A stretch of DNA of 64,000 bases from Phoma sp. XZ068 (lineage: Eukaryota > Ascomycota > Dothideomycetes > Pleosporales > Didymellaceae): assembly GCA_004835665.1 (NCBI GenBank), contig RBKR01000027.1, forward strand, positions 434,001 through 498,000, written 5' to 3'. A model generated the notes under the pieces. The model had not been told where the DNA came from, made no database searches, and saw only the letters and a program-made list of their open reading frames with translations. Each line of letters begins with the position of its first letter. Position 1 is the first letter of the stretch. The translations under genes and the position numbers were made by a program. Shown in pieces: positions 22,854-34,076 of this stretch.

Positions 22854-23327
22854 CGCGAAGCGAACTGCGAAGCCACCTGGCCGGATGGAGTCGGCGGCTC
22901 GCAGTCTGACGTGCGCAGACAGGTGCCGCGTTGGTGGAGGAGCAGGTGCGGAGGATGCAAAACAAGAGGGCGCTAAGGGCTGGTTGTGGGTGGGTCGCGG
23001 CTCCCCTGTTTGTTCAAGGTTTATTAGCGTGCCTGCCAAAAATAACCTGGGTAGCCGCTGCCCTCTCAGCACGCGCGTCTACCACGAAACGAGAGATGGC
23101 GGGCTTCTCAAAAGCAGCGGGCCCCCGCGCAATCTGTGGTATAGTCGAGATACGCAATATACACATATACGCAACCACACCCGCACGCCCTGACGACTAC
23201 TACAAATCCTCGGCCTCGTATCCATCAGCAGATACGACCGCTGCACCTGCCAGAGAAGGCTGACGGATCCCCGCCACACTGCCTCTGTCTGCGCCCACCT
23301 GGCTCTTGAGTGCCGCAGGTCTCACGC
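22854..23327. promoter_or_regulatory. Divergent region between the polymerase and the RVSF-motif gene
   Basis: 474 bp between two outward-facing start codons. It presumably carries both promoters. I found no specific recognisable site and no TATA box. Confidence 0.4.
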
Positions 23328-24296
23328 ATGATGCTTTCTGCTATATCATCCCATCCCGCGCCGCCCACCTTCTCGTCGTCACCTGCGCTGCAGTCCACCA
23401 TGGCCACCTCGCTGCCTATAATGCCCTCGCGGCCCTCGCAGCGCCCCAAACTCACCGTCAACACCCATCAGCCCCGCATCTTTGGCAAGGCCGCCTCGTT
23501 GCGCCTCGACACGCTCAGCGCAGCCTCGCCCACTGTGCGCAACACCTTCAACAACGCATATGAGCCCACTACAACAACAAATACATCCAACACGCTCAAC
23601 ACTTTCGTCGCACCACCGCCCGGGCCGCCTGCAAAGCTGCGCCTGGAGATCAGCAGCACCACATCAACCGCAGCAACCATCTCCACCCCGGACTCAGCCT
23701 CGACTCTCTCCTCATCAACACTCACATCAGCCTCCAGCGAGTCATCAAGCAGCACAATACCGTACAAGCAGCCCCACAACCTCAACTCGATCCTCTCCAA
23801 CAGCCGGATCGTCCCGCGCAAGATGGCCTCGAGACCCATGTTTCCAGCAGAGAAGCGCGTGTCTTTCCGCACGCCGCTGGAAGAGGAGATCAAGACCGTC
23901 AAGTACACCATGGCCAACTCAGATCTAGAATCGTCGAGCTCGACGTTGACATCCCTCGAGTCTACATCGACAACCTCCTCAACAGAACCAGAAGCCACAG
24001 CCACACATCACTCTGTCACCCCGAAACTCCAGCTCAGCAAGCCCTTGTTGTCTGTCCAGCCATCTTCAGAGAAGCCCACCCTTGCAACAATAGAGAGTCC
24101 GCCTCGTCAGCGAAAGCCACCCAGACTCGGAGACAAGCGAGACTCCTCCGAGTCTGAAGATGACAGCGACACCTGCCCACAGACGCCCGTCGCCGGCCGA
24201 CGGAAACGCAGTCGTGACTGGCGCTGGACGCTGGGCAAGCTGCCTGGCGACAATTCGTCGACAGCCTCCACAGCTAGTGATGATGACAGCAGCTGA
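23328..24296 (+). CDS. Disordered Ser/Thr-rich protein with conserved KRVSF motif
   Basis: A single-exon protein of 322 residues from the first ATG. A second in-frame ATG at 23400 has a much better context (CCACCATGGCC) and may be the true start, giving 298 residues. Most of the chain is Ser/Thr/Pro-rich and predicted disordered. One block stands out near residue 180: RPMFPAEKRVSFRTPLEEEI followed by KTVKYTMANSDLE. A similar block recurs in orphan fungal proteins, and KRVSF fits the RVxF docking motif for protein phosphatase 1. The C-terminus holds an acidic stretch and a basic KRSRDWRWTLGKLPG block. A role as a PP1 regulator is inference only. Confidence 0.75.
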   Translation: MMLSAISSHPAPPTFSSSPALQSTMATSLPIMPSRPSQRPKLTVNTHQPRIFGKAASLRLDTLSAASPTVRNTFNNAYEPTTTTNTSNTLNTFVAPPPGPPAKLRLEISSTTSTAATISTPDSASTLSSSTLTSASSESSSSTIPYKQPHNLNSILSNSRIVPRKMASRPMFPAEKRVSFRTPLEEEIKTVKYTMANSDLESSSSTLTSLESTSTTSSTEPEATATHHSVTPKLQLSKPLLSVQPSSEKPTLATIESPPRQRKPPRLGDKRDSSESEDDSDTCPQTPVAGRRKRSRDWRWTLGKLPGDNSSTASTASDDDSS

Positions 24297-26560
24297 TTAG
24301 ACACTCCACTTCGTTGGACACACTACAGGGTCAGGCCCATGGCGTTCGTTTAGCATTTCCGGTGTTGTTTGTTTCGATGATACCACCTGCATTAGCCCTC
24401 CTCAGAGGCTACACCACGCATCGCGTTTTGCATACTACATATACCTTCTATTACCTCTCTACCATATCTTCTAGTCTCATACTACCAATCAGTAGCTGTG
24501 CTATTGACAATGCATATCTTACCACCTCAAATCCCCTCTATGATGACTACTGTGCCTCGACCGAGTTTCCTTACACTAACAAGAGCACACCGAAATGACG
24601 CCTTCTGATTACCGCATTTGGTGGTGATAGTCGCGATCAACTGTTGATCCATCTTACACATGTCGCCGGTTCTATTCTCGACCCCATCCACACCCAGCCA
24701 ATGCAGCGCCCTCGGCAATATTTTTCTCCACACATGCACCTGCGATTCGCACACTTAATTCCCGTTGATTTGCCCCTGCATGCGAGTTCATCGAAACGCT
24801 GGGTGAGGCGCATCCTAGGCGTGTAGTGATGTCATACGAATACGGGAGGCTATCCTCGAAGCAGGCATGCAAAACCGTGCACTCGCATCCCAGTCGCGAG
24901 AGAGCTGAACGAGATAATTGCGGGGCGGAGCGTCGCAAAAGGGGACATCACTCGGCCGATTTCGTTTGATGATGTGGGTCGGCATCGCCGTGGGCCCTGG
25001 GTGTAGAGTGGAGCGAGCAGGCATTCTGCTGTGTGGATATGTGTGAGGGCAAACGAAACGGTTTTGCGACGGACGGGGGTGCAGGGCTGTCTGTACATAC
25101 ATAGTAGCAGAGTATGCAGAAGACAAGGCAATTGTGGGGACTGTTGTCAGATGTCACGAGGTGCTTGCGAAACGGCTCTGCTTCTCACGATGCTTGTCTG
25201 GCGTCGTGTCGTGTCGTGTTGTGGCGAGACGAGGCTGCCAGGCGGAATACTGTCTCGGATGCTCGCGGCGCTGCTCGTAACACTGAAGACTTTTACACGG
25301 GGATTCGCTTCTGCTTTCGTATACGGGGTGCGATACATACTATCTGCAACTTGCCTGCATGAGCATCTCAACCTACCAAGAGTATACGCTACCAAGTGTA
25401 AACACATCCAAACGTGTCAACACCATCGCACTCACAGAACCAAGCTGAAACAACAATCATCCATTACAAATCCACCCCTTCCCCAGACCTACACAACGCA
25501 CACACAAACGGGACACGCACCTCTTCAAGTAAGCACCTCCCGCCCGATCTGGCGCAATCTCGTATCGCTCGCTACCAATATTCCCTCGTAACCAGGTAAT
25601 CAACGCCGCCTCTTTACGCCAGGTACCGCCGCGACACAGAATCGGCGTGCATCACTGGGCATGGCTTCGTCGCCAGTTCGGTATCGCTAGGTACTGCACA
25701 CTAACTCCTCGATCGTGCACCCAACAATTCCACCCGCAGCCTTCCACAGCGTCTTGGCACATACCGTCCATCCAGACCGTTCGCGCTGTACGTCTAGCGC
25801 CCACGCACACCCCGAAATAGCAAACCTGCAGATTCGAACATTCGAGGCGCGTAGCGTCCTCCCCTCTCCTCCCAAACGTACACTACATCAGTAGCACATA
25901 CTCCTGCACTACGCTACCGTAACACTGCCATTCAGCGTGGGTCTACTATAGATGCGGAAATTACAATCGATAGAACGGGTGGAGTTGCTTGCGCGTAAGT
26001 ATCGCGTGGGAGATTAGAAGAATCAAATGAGCGAGCGAACGGCTCGGTTCATTCCGGAAGGGGTTCTGGAAGGTAGGTGCGGCGGGAGGCGGGTGTGGCG
26101 CGTGCACGTGTGGCCGTGCGTGTGGCCGTGCCGGGAGATTTGCTGGAGGTGTGGTTGGTTGGTTGGTTGGGAGGCGGATGATTGGTGGGGGTCATCTCCG
26201 GTGGATGGACAGTACACTGGGTAGATCGCTGGAGATTGGGGGTTAGGGAGAGGTAAGGGGTTTTTGGGGTTGGATGAATTTTGTAGGATGTTATAGAGTA
26301 GGTAAGGTAGGTGGGTTATAAGAGTGAGGTCAAGATACTTGTCAACAGTGTTGTTGTTCAAGCTCGGAGTGTACAATTTCCAACACCGAAAAGCCTTGGG
26401 TTTGGGAAATATTACGATGGTCATTGGCCTCCAACGAGCTTGACATTATCACTCTCCACAAAAATAAAGCCTATGCGCGCTAGGGTTCCAGATATCATCC
26501 ACTCCTTCACGCACGTAACAGAATCTCTAGAAACTTACATACTCTCTAGAGAACCCTTCT
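24297..26560. other. Gene-poor region, 2.3 kb
   Basis: The first several hundred bases are probably the 3' UTR of the preceding gene. Only short, non-conserved frames occur. Simple motifs are present (TTGGTTGG runs near 26150). No tRNA, repeat element or recognisable exon was found. Base composition becomes more AT-rich toward 26.5 kb. Confidence 0.45.
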
Positions 26561-26613
26561 AACTTCTAATCTATTATAGTAACAACGTATATAGGTAGTT
26601 CTAATAATCTATC

Positions 26614-26874
26614 CCGCCATCCGCCTCACCGTCCAAAAAGAAAAGGAAGAAGTATAAGAGGTAATAATCTTATACAACCAACTCCTTACTTCTTACCATC
26701 TCTAACTCCTAATTCCAGATCCAATTCCTACAATCCACTGAGATGATGTCTGTTAATGTTAAATAGATACCTCAATAAACCACCGACAAAGCCCTTCCTG
26801 CCACCTTCCAGTGTGATCCTACCAACGTCAAGAAAAATACCGACGGTGAGGTATACAAGCTCCTAGCGCGATGA
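26614..26874 (+). pseudogene. Small gene relic with C-to-T nonsense changes
   Basis: A first piece reads PPSASPSKKKRKKYKR and runs into a GTAATA donor-like site. After an AG at 26718, one frame reads IQFLQSTEMMSVNVK, stop TAG (26764), IPQ, stop TAA (26776), then TTDKALPATFQCDPTNVKKN followed by TDGEVYKLLAR, then TGA at 26872. The frame stays coherent across both stops, and TAG and TAA are one C-to-T step from CAG and CAA. This suggests a gene fragment inactivated by RIP-like mutation. Protein family unknown. Confidence 0.4.
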
Positions 26875-26879
26875 TTTTG

Positions 26880-27300
26880 TGTATTTCTCGAGTAGAAACG
26901 TAGAAAGAGCGGGTGTAGGGTTGCATAAGATGTGCTAAGATAGAGGGAGGGGAAAAACTACAGTAAGGTAGTTTTGATAGATAGGGTAGAATAAGATAGG
27001 ATATGTTATAGAAAAGAGCTTCTGTAGTATAGGCTACTTACGCAAGATTCTATATCTCGGGTAGAAAAACTAGGAGGATGTTGTTAGAGTGCTAAGATAG
27101 AGGGGGTTAAAAACAAGGTAGTATTAACAGATAAGATAAGATAGGATAGGATGTAGAAAGAGGTTCTGCGTAGGCTTCTAGCGTAGAGATGTTTTATATC
27201 GTGAATATGAAAGTTGGGAAGGATGTTAAGATAAAGAGGAAGAGGAAGATGGAGTGATCTTGACAAAGATACAATACGAATAGAAAAGAGATCCGTTGTA
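26880..27300. repeat. Degenerate tandem repeat, about three diverged units
   Basis: The word GCTAAGATAGAGGG occurs at about 26935 and 27091, with a diverged GTTAAGATAAAGAGG at about 27225. Between the first two units the order aaggtagt, gataagataggat, agaaa-agcttctg and taggct is preserved. Unit spacing is about 135-155 bp. The purine-rich, AT-rich composition suggests a decayed satellite or repeated element remnant. Confidence 0.5.
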
Positions 27301-27445
27301 TGACGCGAGGTAGGGTGGCTAACATGCTGAACACGCTGCTGAACGGTATGTATATATTGAGACAAAGTTTTAGTATCTAATGCCAACCAATCTAATCTAA
27401 CACTCGCAGCATTTTGGTTCGATACAAGCCCCTCCCACCCTTCAA

Positions 27446-29125
27446 CTAGGCTTTCAAAACACCCCCCAACAACCGCCCAAAAACCCCCCTCACCCTCCCC
27501 CTCTCCTCCTGCGCCGCAGCAATAACAACAGCAGCACTCACCGCAAACGCAACATGCTCCCTCCACCTATGCTCGGGCAGATAGCGGCGGGGGAACCACG
27601 TCGCAGCCGCCCTCGGAAGAACAAAGAGAACAATTTCCAGACGTCGCGTTGATTCCTCGGCGAGAATGCTGAGACCGCAGGCGAGACACCCAGCCAGCAC
27701 GCACAGCCCGGAGTCCCACATCTGCGGGGTGATGCGTTTGGGGGAGAAGAGGCGGGGCCCGAGGCGTGTGCGCGCGAGGCAGACGCCGTAGTAGAAGGAT
27801 GCGATGAAGGCGCCGAGGAAGGAGGATTGACGTGTGGCGGTTTTGATGGCGGCGAGGAGTGTCTGTTTGGATAGGCTGGATAGGCGAGCGCCAGGACGTC
27901 CAGTTTTCAGGATGTGTCTGGCTAGGACGAAGAGTTGGAGGGGGAAGTACATTTTCGCTGCGAATACCCAGCCGCGCCAGAACCGCCATAGTGCGTGCTT
28001 CTCGCAGCTCTTCCCGCATCCCATGTGGACTAGTTCGCAGGGCACTGGGACGGTCTTTGCGGGGTCGCCGATCTCCTCTGGCATCCCGTAGTCCCGTGCC
28101 ATGGAGCCGAGGAGAGGAGCCATGCCTGTATCTTTGCCGTACTGGAAGGTGCCGTATCGAGCGTGTCGTAGAACGAGGACGAGGCGGTGGTCCAGTTCGG
28201 CGGCCGCGGAAATCCAGGCATTATAGCTTCGCGGCAGGCGGCTGGGACTGTAGAACCAGGACCACATTATCGTGGCTGCGGAGAAACAGAAGAGCGGTAT
28301 GGGCAGCTTGCTTGCGGATTTGCGGACGAGGGAGGAGGGTTTGAGAGAGGAGGCGCTAGTGCCTACCAAGACGTCTAACGCTCGCACGACGGCGAAGAGA
28401 GTGAGGTCCATGGTTCTTCCAGCGAGATCAGGTCTGGAGAGGGAAGATAGGTCCGTCGACTGCTCTTCGGGGGGTTCATCGAAAGGGCCTGGTGCAAATC
28501 TGTTGAGCACTGGGGCTCTCTCTGACACAGAGAAAGATGCATTGCTAGGAGCACTGTTGAGCAGTCTGAATGAGACAGAGGCTGAGAGGAGAGCTGCAAG
28601 AAATCTGGCAAAGAGTCGAGCAATTCCAAGATCAAGTGGTCCTGACGAAGATCTGAGCCGAGGAAGAATGAGGTCGAGAACAGCCTTGATTGGAATCTGA
28701 AGGAGCGTCGATCCGCCAACGAGCACAGCGCAGAATGTGGGGAAACGGTGAAGGGCAAGGGCTTCGCGGATCGTGTGGATAGTCTTCGTACGAGTTAGTG
28801 TGTCGTACGATACGGCCGATCCTCCACAGCGAGGCTGGTGCACATCGAGGGGATGATTAAACCCGTGCAGATAAATCCGTGCAGATGATGTCAATGTGTA
28901 GGTAATGTCACTTACCTGCAGCCATGCGGCTCGTGTGGTCAGCTTTCTCTTCCCAAACAAGAACAGAACCCTGGCTAGACGCGGACTAGTCGTGGACAAG
29001 AAACCGAGTACGTAAGCGGTGGTGAGGCTACGGCCAAGTCAGTTTCATCGGACAGGCCGATATGATGTACGATCTTACGGTGTCGCAAGGCGCAGATGTG
29101 CAACAGGGCCAGGAGGCCGTGCCAT
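27446..29125 (-). CDS. TMEM135-like multi-pass membrane protein
   Basis: Exons 29125-29079, 29027-28916 and 28834-27446 give 515 residues with matching phases. The start is the ATG at 29125 (MARPPGPVAHLRLATP), joined to LTTAYVLGFLSTTSPRLARV. There are several hydrophobic helices, a long loop near residues 200-240, and a Cys-bearing block PCELVHMGCGKSCEKHALWR followed by RGWVFAAKMYFPLQLFVL. This layout resembles fungal TMEM135/peroxisomal membrane 52-like proteins, whose animal homologue affects peroxisome and mitochondrial dynamics. The C-terminal helix pair (AFAVSAAVVIAAAQ) ends in a short basic tail. Family assignment is moderate; the membrane nature is certain. It is divergent from the bHLH gene. 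Confidence 0.7.
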
Positions 29126-29996
29126 TGCGGCGAATGGCAGCAGCGGCAGGGGCTCGAGTACAGGTGGTGTCCTGGCAAACGGCAGCAGGTGGAAGCTTAA
29201 GGGAATGAGACGGAGGCTAGTCCGAGGTAGTTGCCAATTGCATGCATGGCTTCGCGGTGATGGCCAGGTTCACGGAGCAGATACTCAAAAGGAGCACGAG
29301 CGACGCAGGCAAAAGGAGAGGCGGGTATTACAGACGCCTCAGGAGAGCGTGCAGGTCAGACAGTGGACGTCTGCGGCTCAAGGACCCCACGCCGCGAAAG
29401 GCGCCATGCAGAGCAGCTGGTGAGGCTGCCTCGTGATGATTGCGAGTGACATGCAAGGGTGACGGTGGAGATGATGGTCGGTCGCAAATCTGGGGTAGGC
29501 CAAGCCGCTCCGAGGGCAGGCGGAGCCGACAGCCGACACGTGCCGTTCAGCGCTCACGGTTTGGCATGTGAAAACACAGCGTGACGGCGCGACACCTTCA
29601 CTGCTCCCCACAGTTTCTCTCCGTACAGACCCCGGTCGAGCTGCGTAGGGTTGGCTGGTCGGCAATGTCTGCTGGGAAGCGCGACTGCATAACAGGCTCC
29701 GCTGTCCGCGCACTGCTGGCTCTCGCCCGACCGCATTCAGCACCCACGCGCCCTTCCACCTAGCGATCCACGGCCGCCGGCTGCACGTCATTGCGCGCGC
29801 CGCAGCTCCCAACAACGGCGGCGACGAGCACCCCGAGCCAGTCACAGCCGCGAGCGCTGGGCCCTTGGGCGACGCACCGCACGACGACCGCACGACGACC
29901 GCACGACGACCGCCGCCCGCCGCCAAGCTGGCGACGCTTTCGCACCCTCCGCTTGCACGCTTCGAGGGCGCGCCGAGAGGGCTCCCTCGCCTGGCC
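29126..29996. promoter_or_regulatory. Divergent upstream region of the TMEM135-like and bHLH genes
   Basis: About 870 bp. Near 29878 a short array of three CGCACGACGAC units is followed by CGCCGCCCGCC, probably in the 5' UTR of the bHLH gene. No conserved coding exon was seen. A long open minus-strand frame here is a composition artefact. Confidence 0.45.
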
Positions 29997-31438
29997 ATGA
30001 GCGACAAAGACCCGCCGTTTGGCTGTACGTTGGCTGCGTGCGAACCTGTGTGGAGAGTGCTGACCGCCCAGACACATTCAGCAGCGACTTCTTCCATGGC
30101 GCCGCGACGCCGCTGGACAACGCGGGCCCGTCGCTGCTCAGCGACACCGAGGGCCAGTCGCTCGCCGACTTCTTCTCCAACACCGACCCCTTCAGCCTCG
30201 ACGCCCAGGCCTTTGGCCCCGCCGACCCGGGCAAGCTCGCGGGCAGCGACTTCAACGACTGGAACTTCATGGCCCCCGCCACCGTGCACCAGGTCTCGGC
30301 CACCATCCCCGACCAGGCCCAGCTGCACCACGGCTTCCCCGGCGACAGCATGTTTGCGACACACCCCCCGCCGCTGGACCACATGGGGCACGACGACCTC
30401 CAGGCCGCCTCGACCCTCTTCCACAACTCGCAGCAGCCGCCGTTCATGGCCAGCCGCTCCCACAGCTTCCACGACATGCCCTCCTCCAGCGACCACACCC
30501 ACGCCCACGCCCACGCCCACCACAGCATACCGAACCACAGCATACCGAACCACGGCATACCGAACCACGGCATATCGAGCCACAGCATATCGAGCCAGAG
30601 CATATCGAGCCACAGCATATCGAACCACACACACACCGCCCGGCCCATGGTCGCTACCTCGCAGGGCCTGCTGAACGAGCAGCTCGCCGCCATCCTGCCC
30701 AACCACGCCACAGAGGGCACCTTCGACGCACAGCTCGCAGCCCAGTGGGCCAGCAGCGACGCACACCACCGAGTCGAAGCCGAGTTCGGCCCAATATTAC
30801 ACCGCCCCAGCCTGAAGAGGACCTACACCTTCGGCACAGACGACTCCTTCAGCAACCCAGGCGCATTCTCCGCCCCACACAACGAGACCGAAGACCAGGT
30901 AACGCGGCGCCTGCTGCGCGACATGCGCCACTCCCAAACCTTCATCCCTGACATTCCGAGCGACGACGCCCCCGAACCCGCCCACATCCGGCCCACCCCA
31001 GCCGACGACGCGAGCGACGACGAATCAGAAGAAACCAGCTCCGCCGACGACGACCAGCCGACGAAACGGCGGAAAAAGACTATCCAAGTGAAGAAGGAGA
31101 GCATACGCAAGACCGCACCCGGCACCCGCGTCGGCAAGCCCAAGAAACCCACCCCCGAAGACACCAAGAAGAAGCGCGCCTCGGCCGCCGCCCAGAAACT
31201 GCAGCGCGAGAACCTCAGCGAAGAGCAAAAACGCAGCAACCACATCCTCTCCGAGCAGAAGCGCCGGAATCTCATAAAACGCGGTTTCGACGACCTGCAC
31301 GATCTCGTCCCCGAGATACGAAATGGGGGGCTGAGTAAGAGCAGTGTCCTCATGGAGGCGGGCAATTTCTTGGATAAACTGATCGAGGATAACAAGCAGT
31401 TGCTGAAACTCGTCGGCGGGGCGTCGGCGGGTGGTTAG
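29997..31438 (+). CDS. bHLH transcription factor with His-rich repeat region
   Basis: Exons 29997-30024 and 30072-31438 join in phase (MSDKDPPFGY-TFSSDFFHG), giving 464 residues. The C-terminal bHLH domain lies at about 380-455. Its basic region EEQKRSNHILSEQKRRNLI carries the H-E-R pattern of E-box binders, and helix 1 and helix 2 are intact (GFDDLHDLVPEI, KSSVLMEAGNFLDKLIED). Upstream are an acidic Ser/Asp stretch and a Lys-rich segment with likely nuclear signals. Residues about 150-195 are HTHAHAHAH followed by eight or so five-residue units of the SIPNH/SISSH type. The N-terminal half is probably an activation domain. Targets cannot be inferred. Confidence 0.88.
30520..30630 (+). repeat. 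15-bp coding minisatellite (HSIPN/HSISS units)
   Basis: Tandem units of CACAGCATACCGAAC and variants (CACGGCATACCGAAC, CACAGCATATCGAGC) run in frame for about seven to eight copies. They are preceded by a CCCACG dinucleotide-repeat-like stretch coding for His-Ala-His. In-frame length change would alter the linker of the bHLH factor. Confidence 0.85.
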
Positions 31439-32085
31439 GAATTGTCTGCCGACCGTGACGGTCATGAGAGGCAGAGGGCGCAGATGCGTGTACCTGCTGA
31501 AGAAGACCATGTCTGGTCTAAAGAACACACTGTGTCGATGGCTTATGTGGAGGCCTGGATTGCTTGGGAGGTATCGGATCGATAACGTAATCCAACAGGG
31601 GATTCGACAGACCTTCAAGGGAATCGACAAACAAACAAGCTTTGGACAGGAAAGAAGCCGAAGGAATACAACAGCAAGAACACAACAAAGTACCCACGGA
31701 ATGGCGAAATGATACCCAGAGAAAGATCAATGAAACGAGCGGAAAAGGTGGTTTAGTTAGTTAGGCAGACCCGCGCTTTTGTATGTGCACGGGAGCGATA
31801 GAGGGGAGTTATGGGCTTGGGCTTTGATACCCCAGACATAACAGATCAGATCAGATCGTGTGTGGTCATGGTTAATATAATCACTATCCTTATTCTAAGG
31901 TGTGCTGCTTTGTCTTGTGAAGGAAAGCAATGTAGAGGGAAGTCTACGGACCATAGAAGCATTCACTAACTGCACATAAACGAACCATAAAGCAAACACA
32001 TTCATAAAAACCATGCATAACACCCCTATCAAATCCATCACCCACCCCTCTCACGCTACCCACCACCCTTCACTCAACCAACAAT
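31439..32085. other. Intergenic region between convergent genes
   Basis: About 650 bp holding the 3' ends of the bHLH gene (plus strand) and the glycosidase-like gene (minus strand). A short AGATCAGATCAGATC repeat lies near 31846. Nothing else was recognised. Confidence 0.5.
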
Positions 32086-34076
32086 CTAACTCACGATCCC
32101 CGCCTGCGCAGTAGCCCTAACCCCCTCCTCAGGAATAACCACCCTCATCGCCTCCTCCCTCACCTTAGCAGGCCCCCTCTCATGCCCCTTCGGCACACCA
32201 GCCACCCTCCCACTCCACCTCCCCCTCACACCCGGCCCAAAAACCAACTTCTTCTGCCCTGGGTAGTCGCATCTACCATGATCGTTGCAGAACCCGGTTT
32301 TACATTTGTTGGAGGATGTGCATGGACTCCCAAGACAGGAGTCGCTAGGGAGGCAGGGTGTGCATGTTCCCCAGGAGCAGTATGCGGTGGAGGGGCAGTG
32401 TGTTGCGTTTTCGCAGGGGAGGTGTTTTTCTTTTGTGGTTTGGCAGATTTGGGGGGACGGGGTGGTGAAGAGTGTCACTGCGTCGGGGGCGCATATGCCA
32501 TTGGTGGGAGCGGCTGCGGTGTGAGGCTGCCCGGATGAAGATAGTGTTGGTCGCGCGGTGCAGGATTGGCATTTCCCTCCGGTGCAGCGCAGGTGCGGTT
32601 GGCATGGTTTCTTGCTGTTGCATGCTGCGCTGATTTGGCCTGGTTGAGAGGGTGGGTTGGGCGTGCAGATGTTGTTTTTGCAGAGCAGATCGGGAGTGCA
32701 TCCGTCTGCTGCGTCGCAGAGGTGGCCTGCGCAGCCGAAGACGCAGGGGCTGGTGGGCGGGATGTAGGGGTTCAGTGGGATGTGGGTGAGGCTTGTTAGG
32801 GGTGTTAGAGGCGCCGGGAGGTAGGATGTCCAGTTGAAGTTGCTGCGGGCTGTTGATGCACGACGCATAACGTCTGTGAGGGCGGTCATGGAGCCGTGTT
32901 CGGGGCGGAGCGTGTTGATCATGGGAGTGTTGGATTCATTTTTGCTGGTGAGGTGCGAGTAGACCTACGTTCATCAGCAAAGATTCAAAACATGACGGGG
33001 GGCGTACCCATGGAATTCCACGCAAGTTCAGGGCGTTGCCTTGGTCGAAGAGAGCTTCTCTCTTGTGCTCGAGCCCGGAGTCCGTGTGTACGTACTCCCA
33101 CTCCTCCACCAGCAACAACTTTCTCTTCCCAGGCTTGCCTTGGGCGCGACCTGTTAGTGTGTTCCCCGGGACAAACATTTCTGCCCAGCGTGTCCCCGCG
33201 GTAGCACCCTCTCCTTGAGCAAATTTACCGTGGATTCCAATCACATCGATAGCAGGGCAGTCGAAAACACTGTCAGGGAAGTTCTGGATGCCTCCAAGGG
33301 TTTGTAGGCCGGAGACGCCGCCACTGATGACTGCGATGTTGGAGTTGTCGAGTCCAACCTTGAATTTTAGGTGTGTTGCGATGTCGCAGAGCCAGGATTC
33401 ACCGGCCGGGATGGGCCAGATGCCGCTGAAGGGTTGATTTTGAATATCGACGCCCTGGGTGTGTTAATTGCCATCAACGCTCGGTTGACACGCAAGAGAA
33501 CCTGGAAGTTGGAGACTCCGGAGGTATACGTACCATGATTACTTCAGGCAGTTCACTCCAACTCCTCCCTCCAAAGTTCTTAGACGGATAGTGCTTGAAA
33601 AAGACATCAAGGCGCGTCTTGTAGATTGTTCGAACATCCTCACTGCTGTAGAAGTCCAAGAACGCAGGGCTTATTTTCTCACAATACGCATCACATGGCA
33701 CATCGTTACTACCACGCAGAGCATGCGCATCGTGCGGGGCGATGATGACTTTGACCTGGCCCTTTGAGATGTGGTGGATAGCTGCAAGCGTATCGTCGAA
33801 CTGGTCCAGTAAAGACTTGTCAAATTCGCCGAGCTGGGGCTCGGGATCGGTGTGGAGCTCGTCTGGGCGGATGTACAGTCTGATGACGCGCGCTTTGCTT
33901 TTCACAATGGCGCGGATGGTGTCATCGCGGTGCCTTGGTGCAAAGAACTGCAGGAGGGGAAAGTTTACACCACCAAAGGAATGATGGTCAGTCTTAATGA
34001 GCTGTGCATTGGCAAGAGGAAGGAGTGACGAGAAGGAAAGAGCGGAGATAGATGCGAGGACAGGTGTGAGATGCAT
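32086..34076 (-). CDS. Secreted glycosidase-like (GH5-type) protein with Cys-rich C-terminus
   Basis: Exons 34076-33534, 33454-33008 and 32964-32086, all phase 0, give 622 residues. The start MHLTPVLASISALSFSSLLP is a signal peptide cleaved near ANA-Q. Residues about 30-340 look like a (beta/alpha)8 glycosidase: FGGVNFPLLQFF, VIRLYIRPDE, VKVIIAPHDAH, VIMGVDIQNQPFSG, then KLLLVEEWEY. The last would carry the nucleophile (E298 or E299). The usual NEP acid/base motif reads N-Q-P (Q188), so activity may be lost or changed. Residues about 360-560 form a Cys-rich region with repeated Cx5-6C modules, like a secreted binding or adhesion module. The tail is basic. The substrate is unknown and the family call moderate. 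Confidence 0.65.

Noticed and set aside
24297..27445. tRNA or other structured RNA genes in the long gene-poor region
   Set aside because: No GTTCRANNC-type T-loop with matching acceptor stem was found by eye.
29378..30769. A 463-codon open frame on the minus strand opposite the bHLH gene
   Set aside because: It is the shadow of GC-rich coding sequence. Its product is low-complexity (Val/Ala/Gly, repeated RYAV units) and has no start context or domain, while the plus strand encodes a complete bHLH protein.
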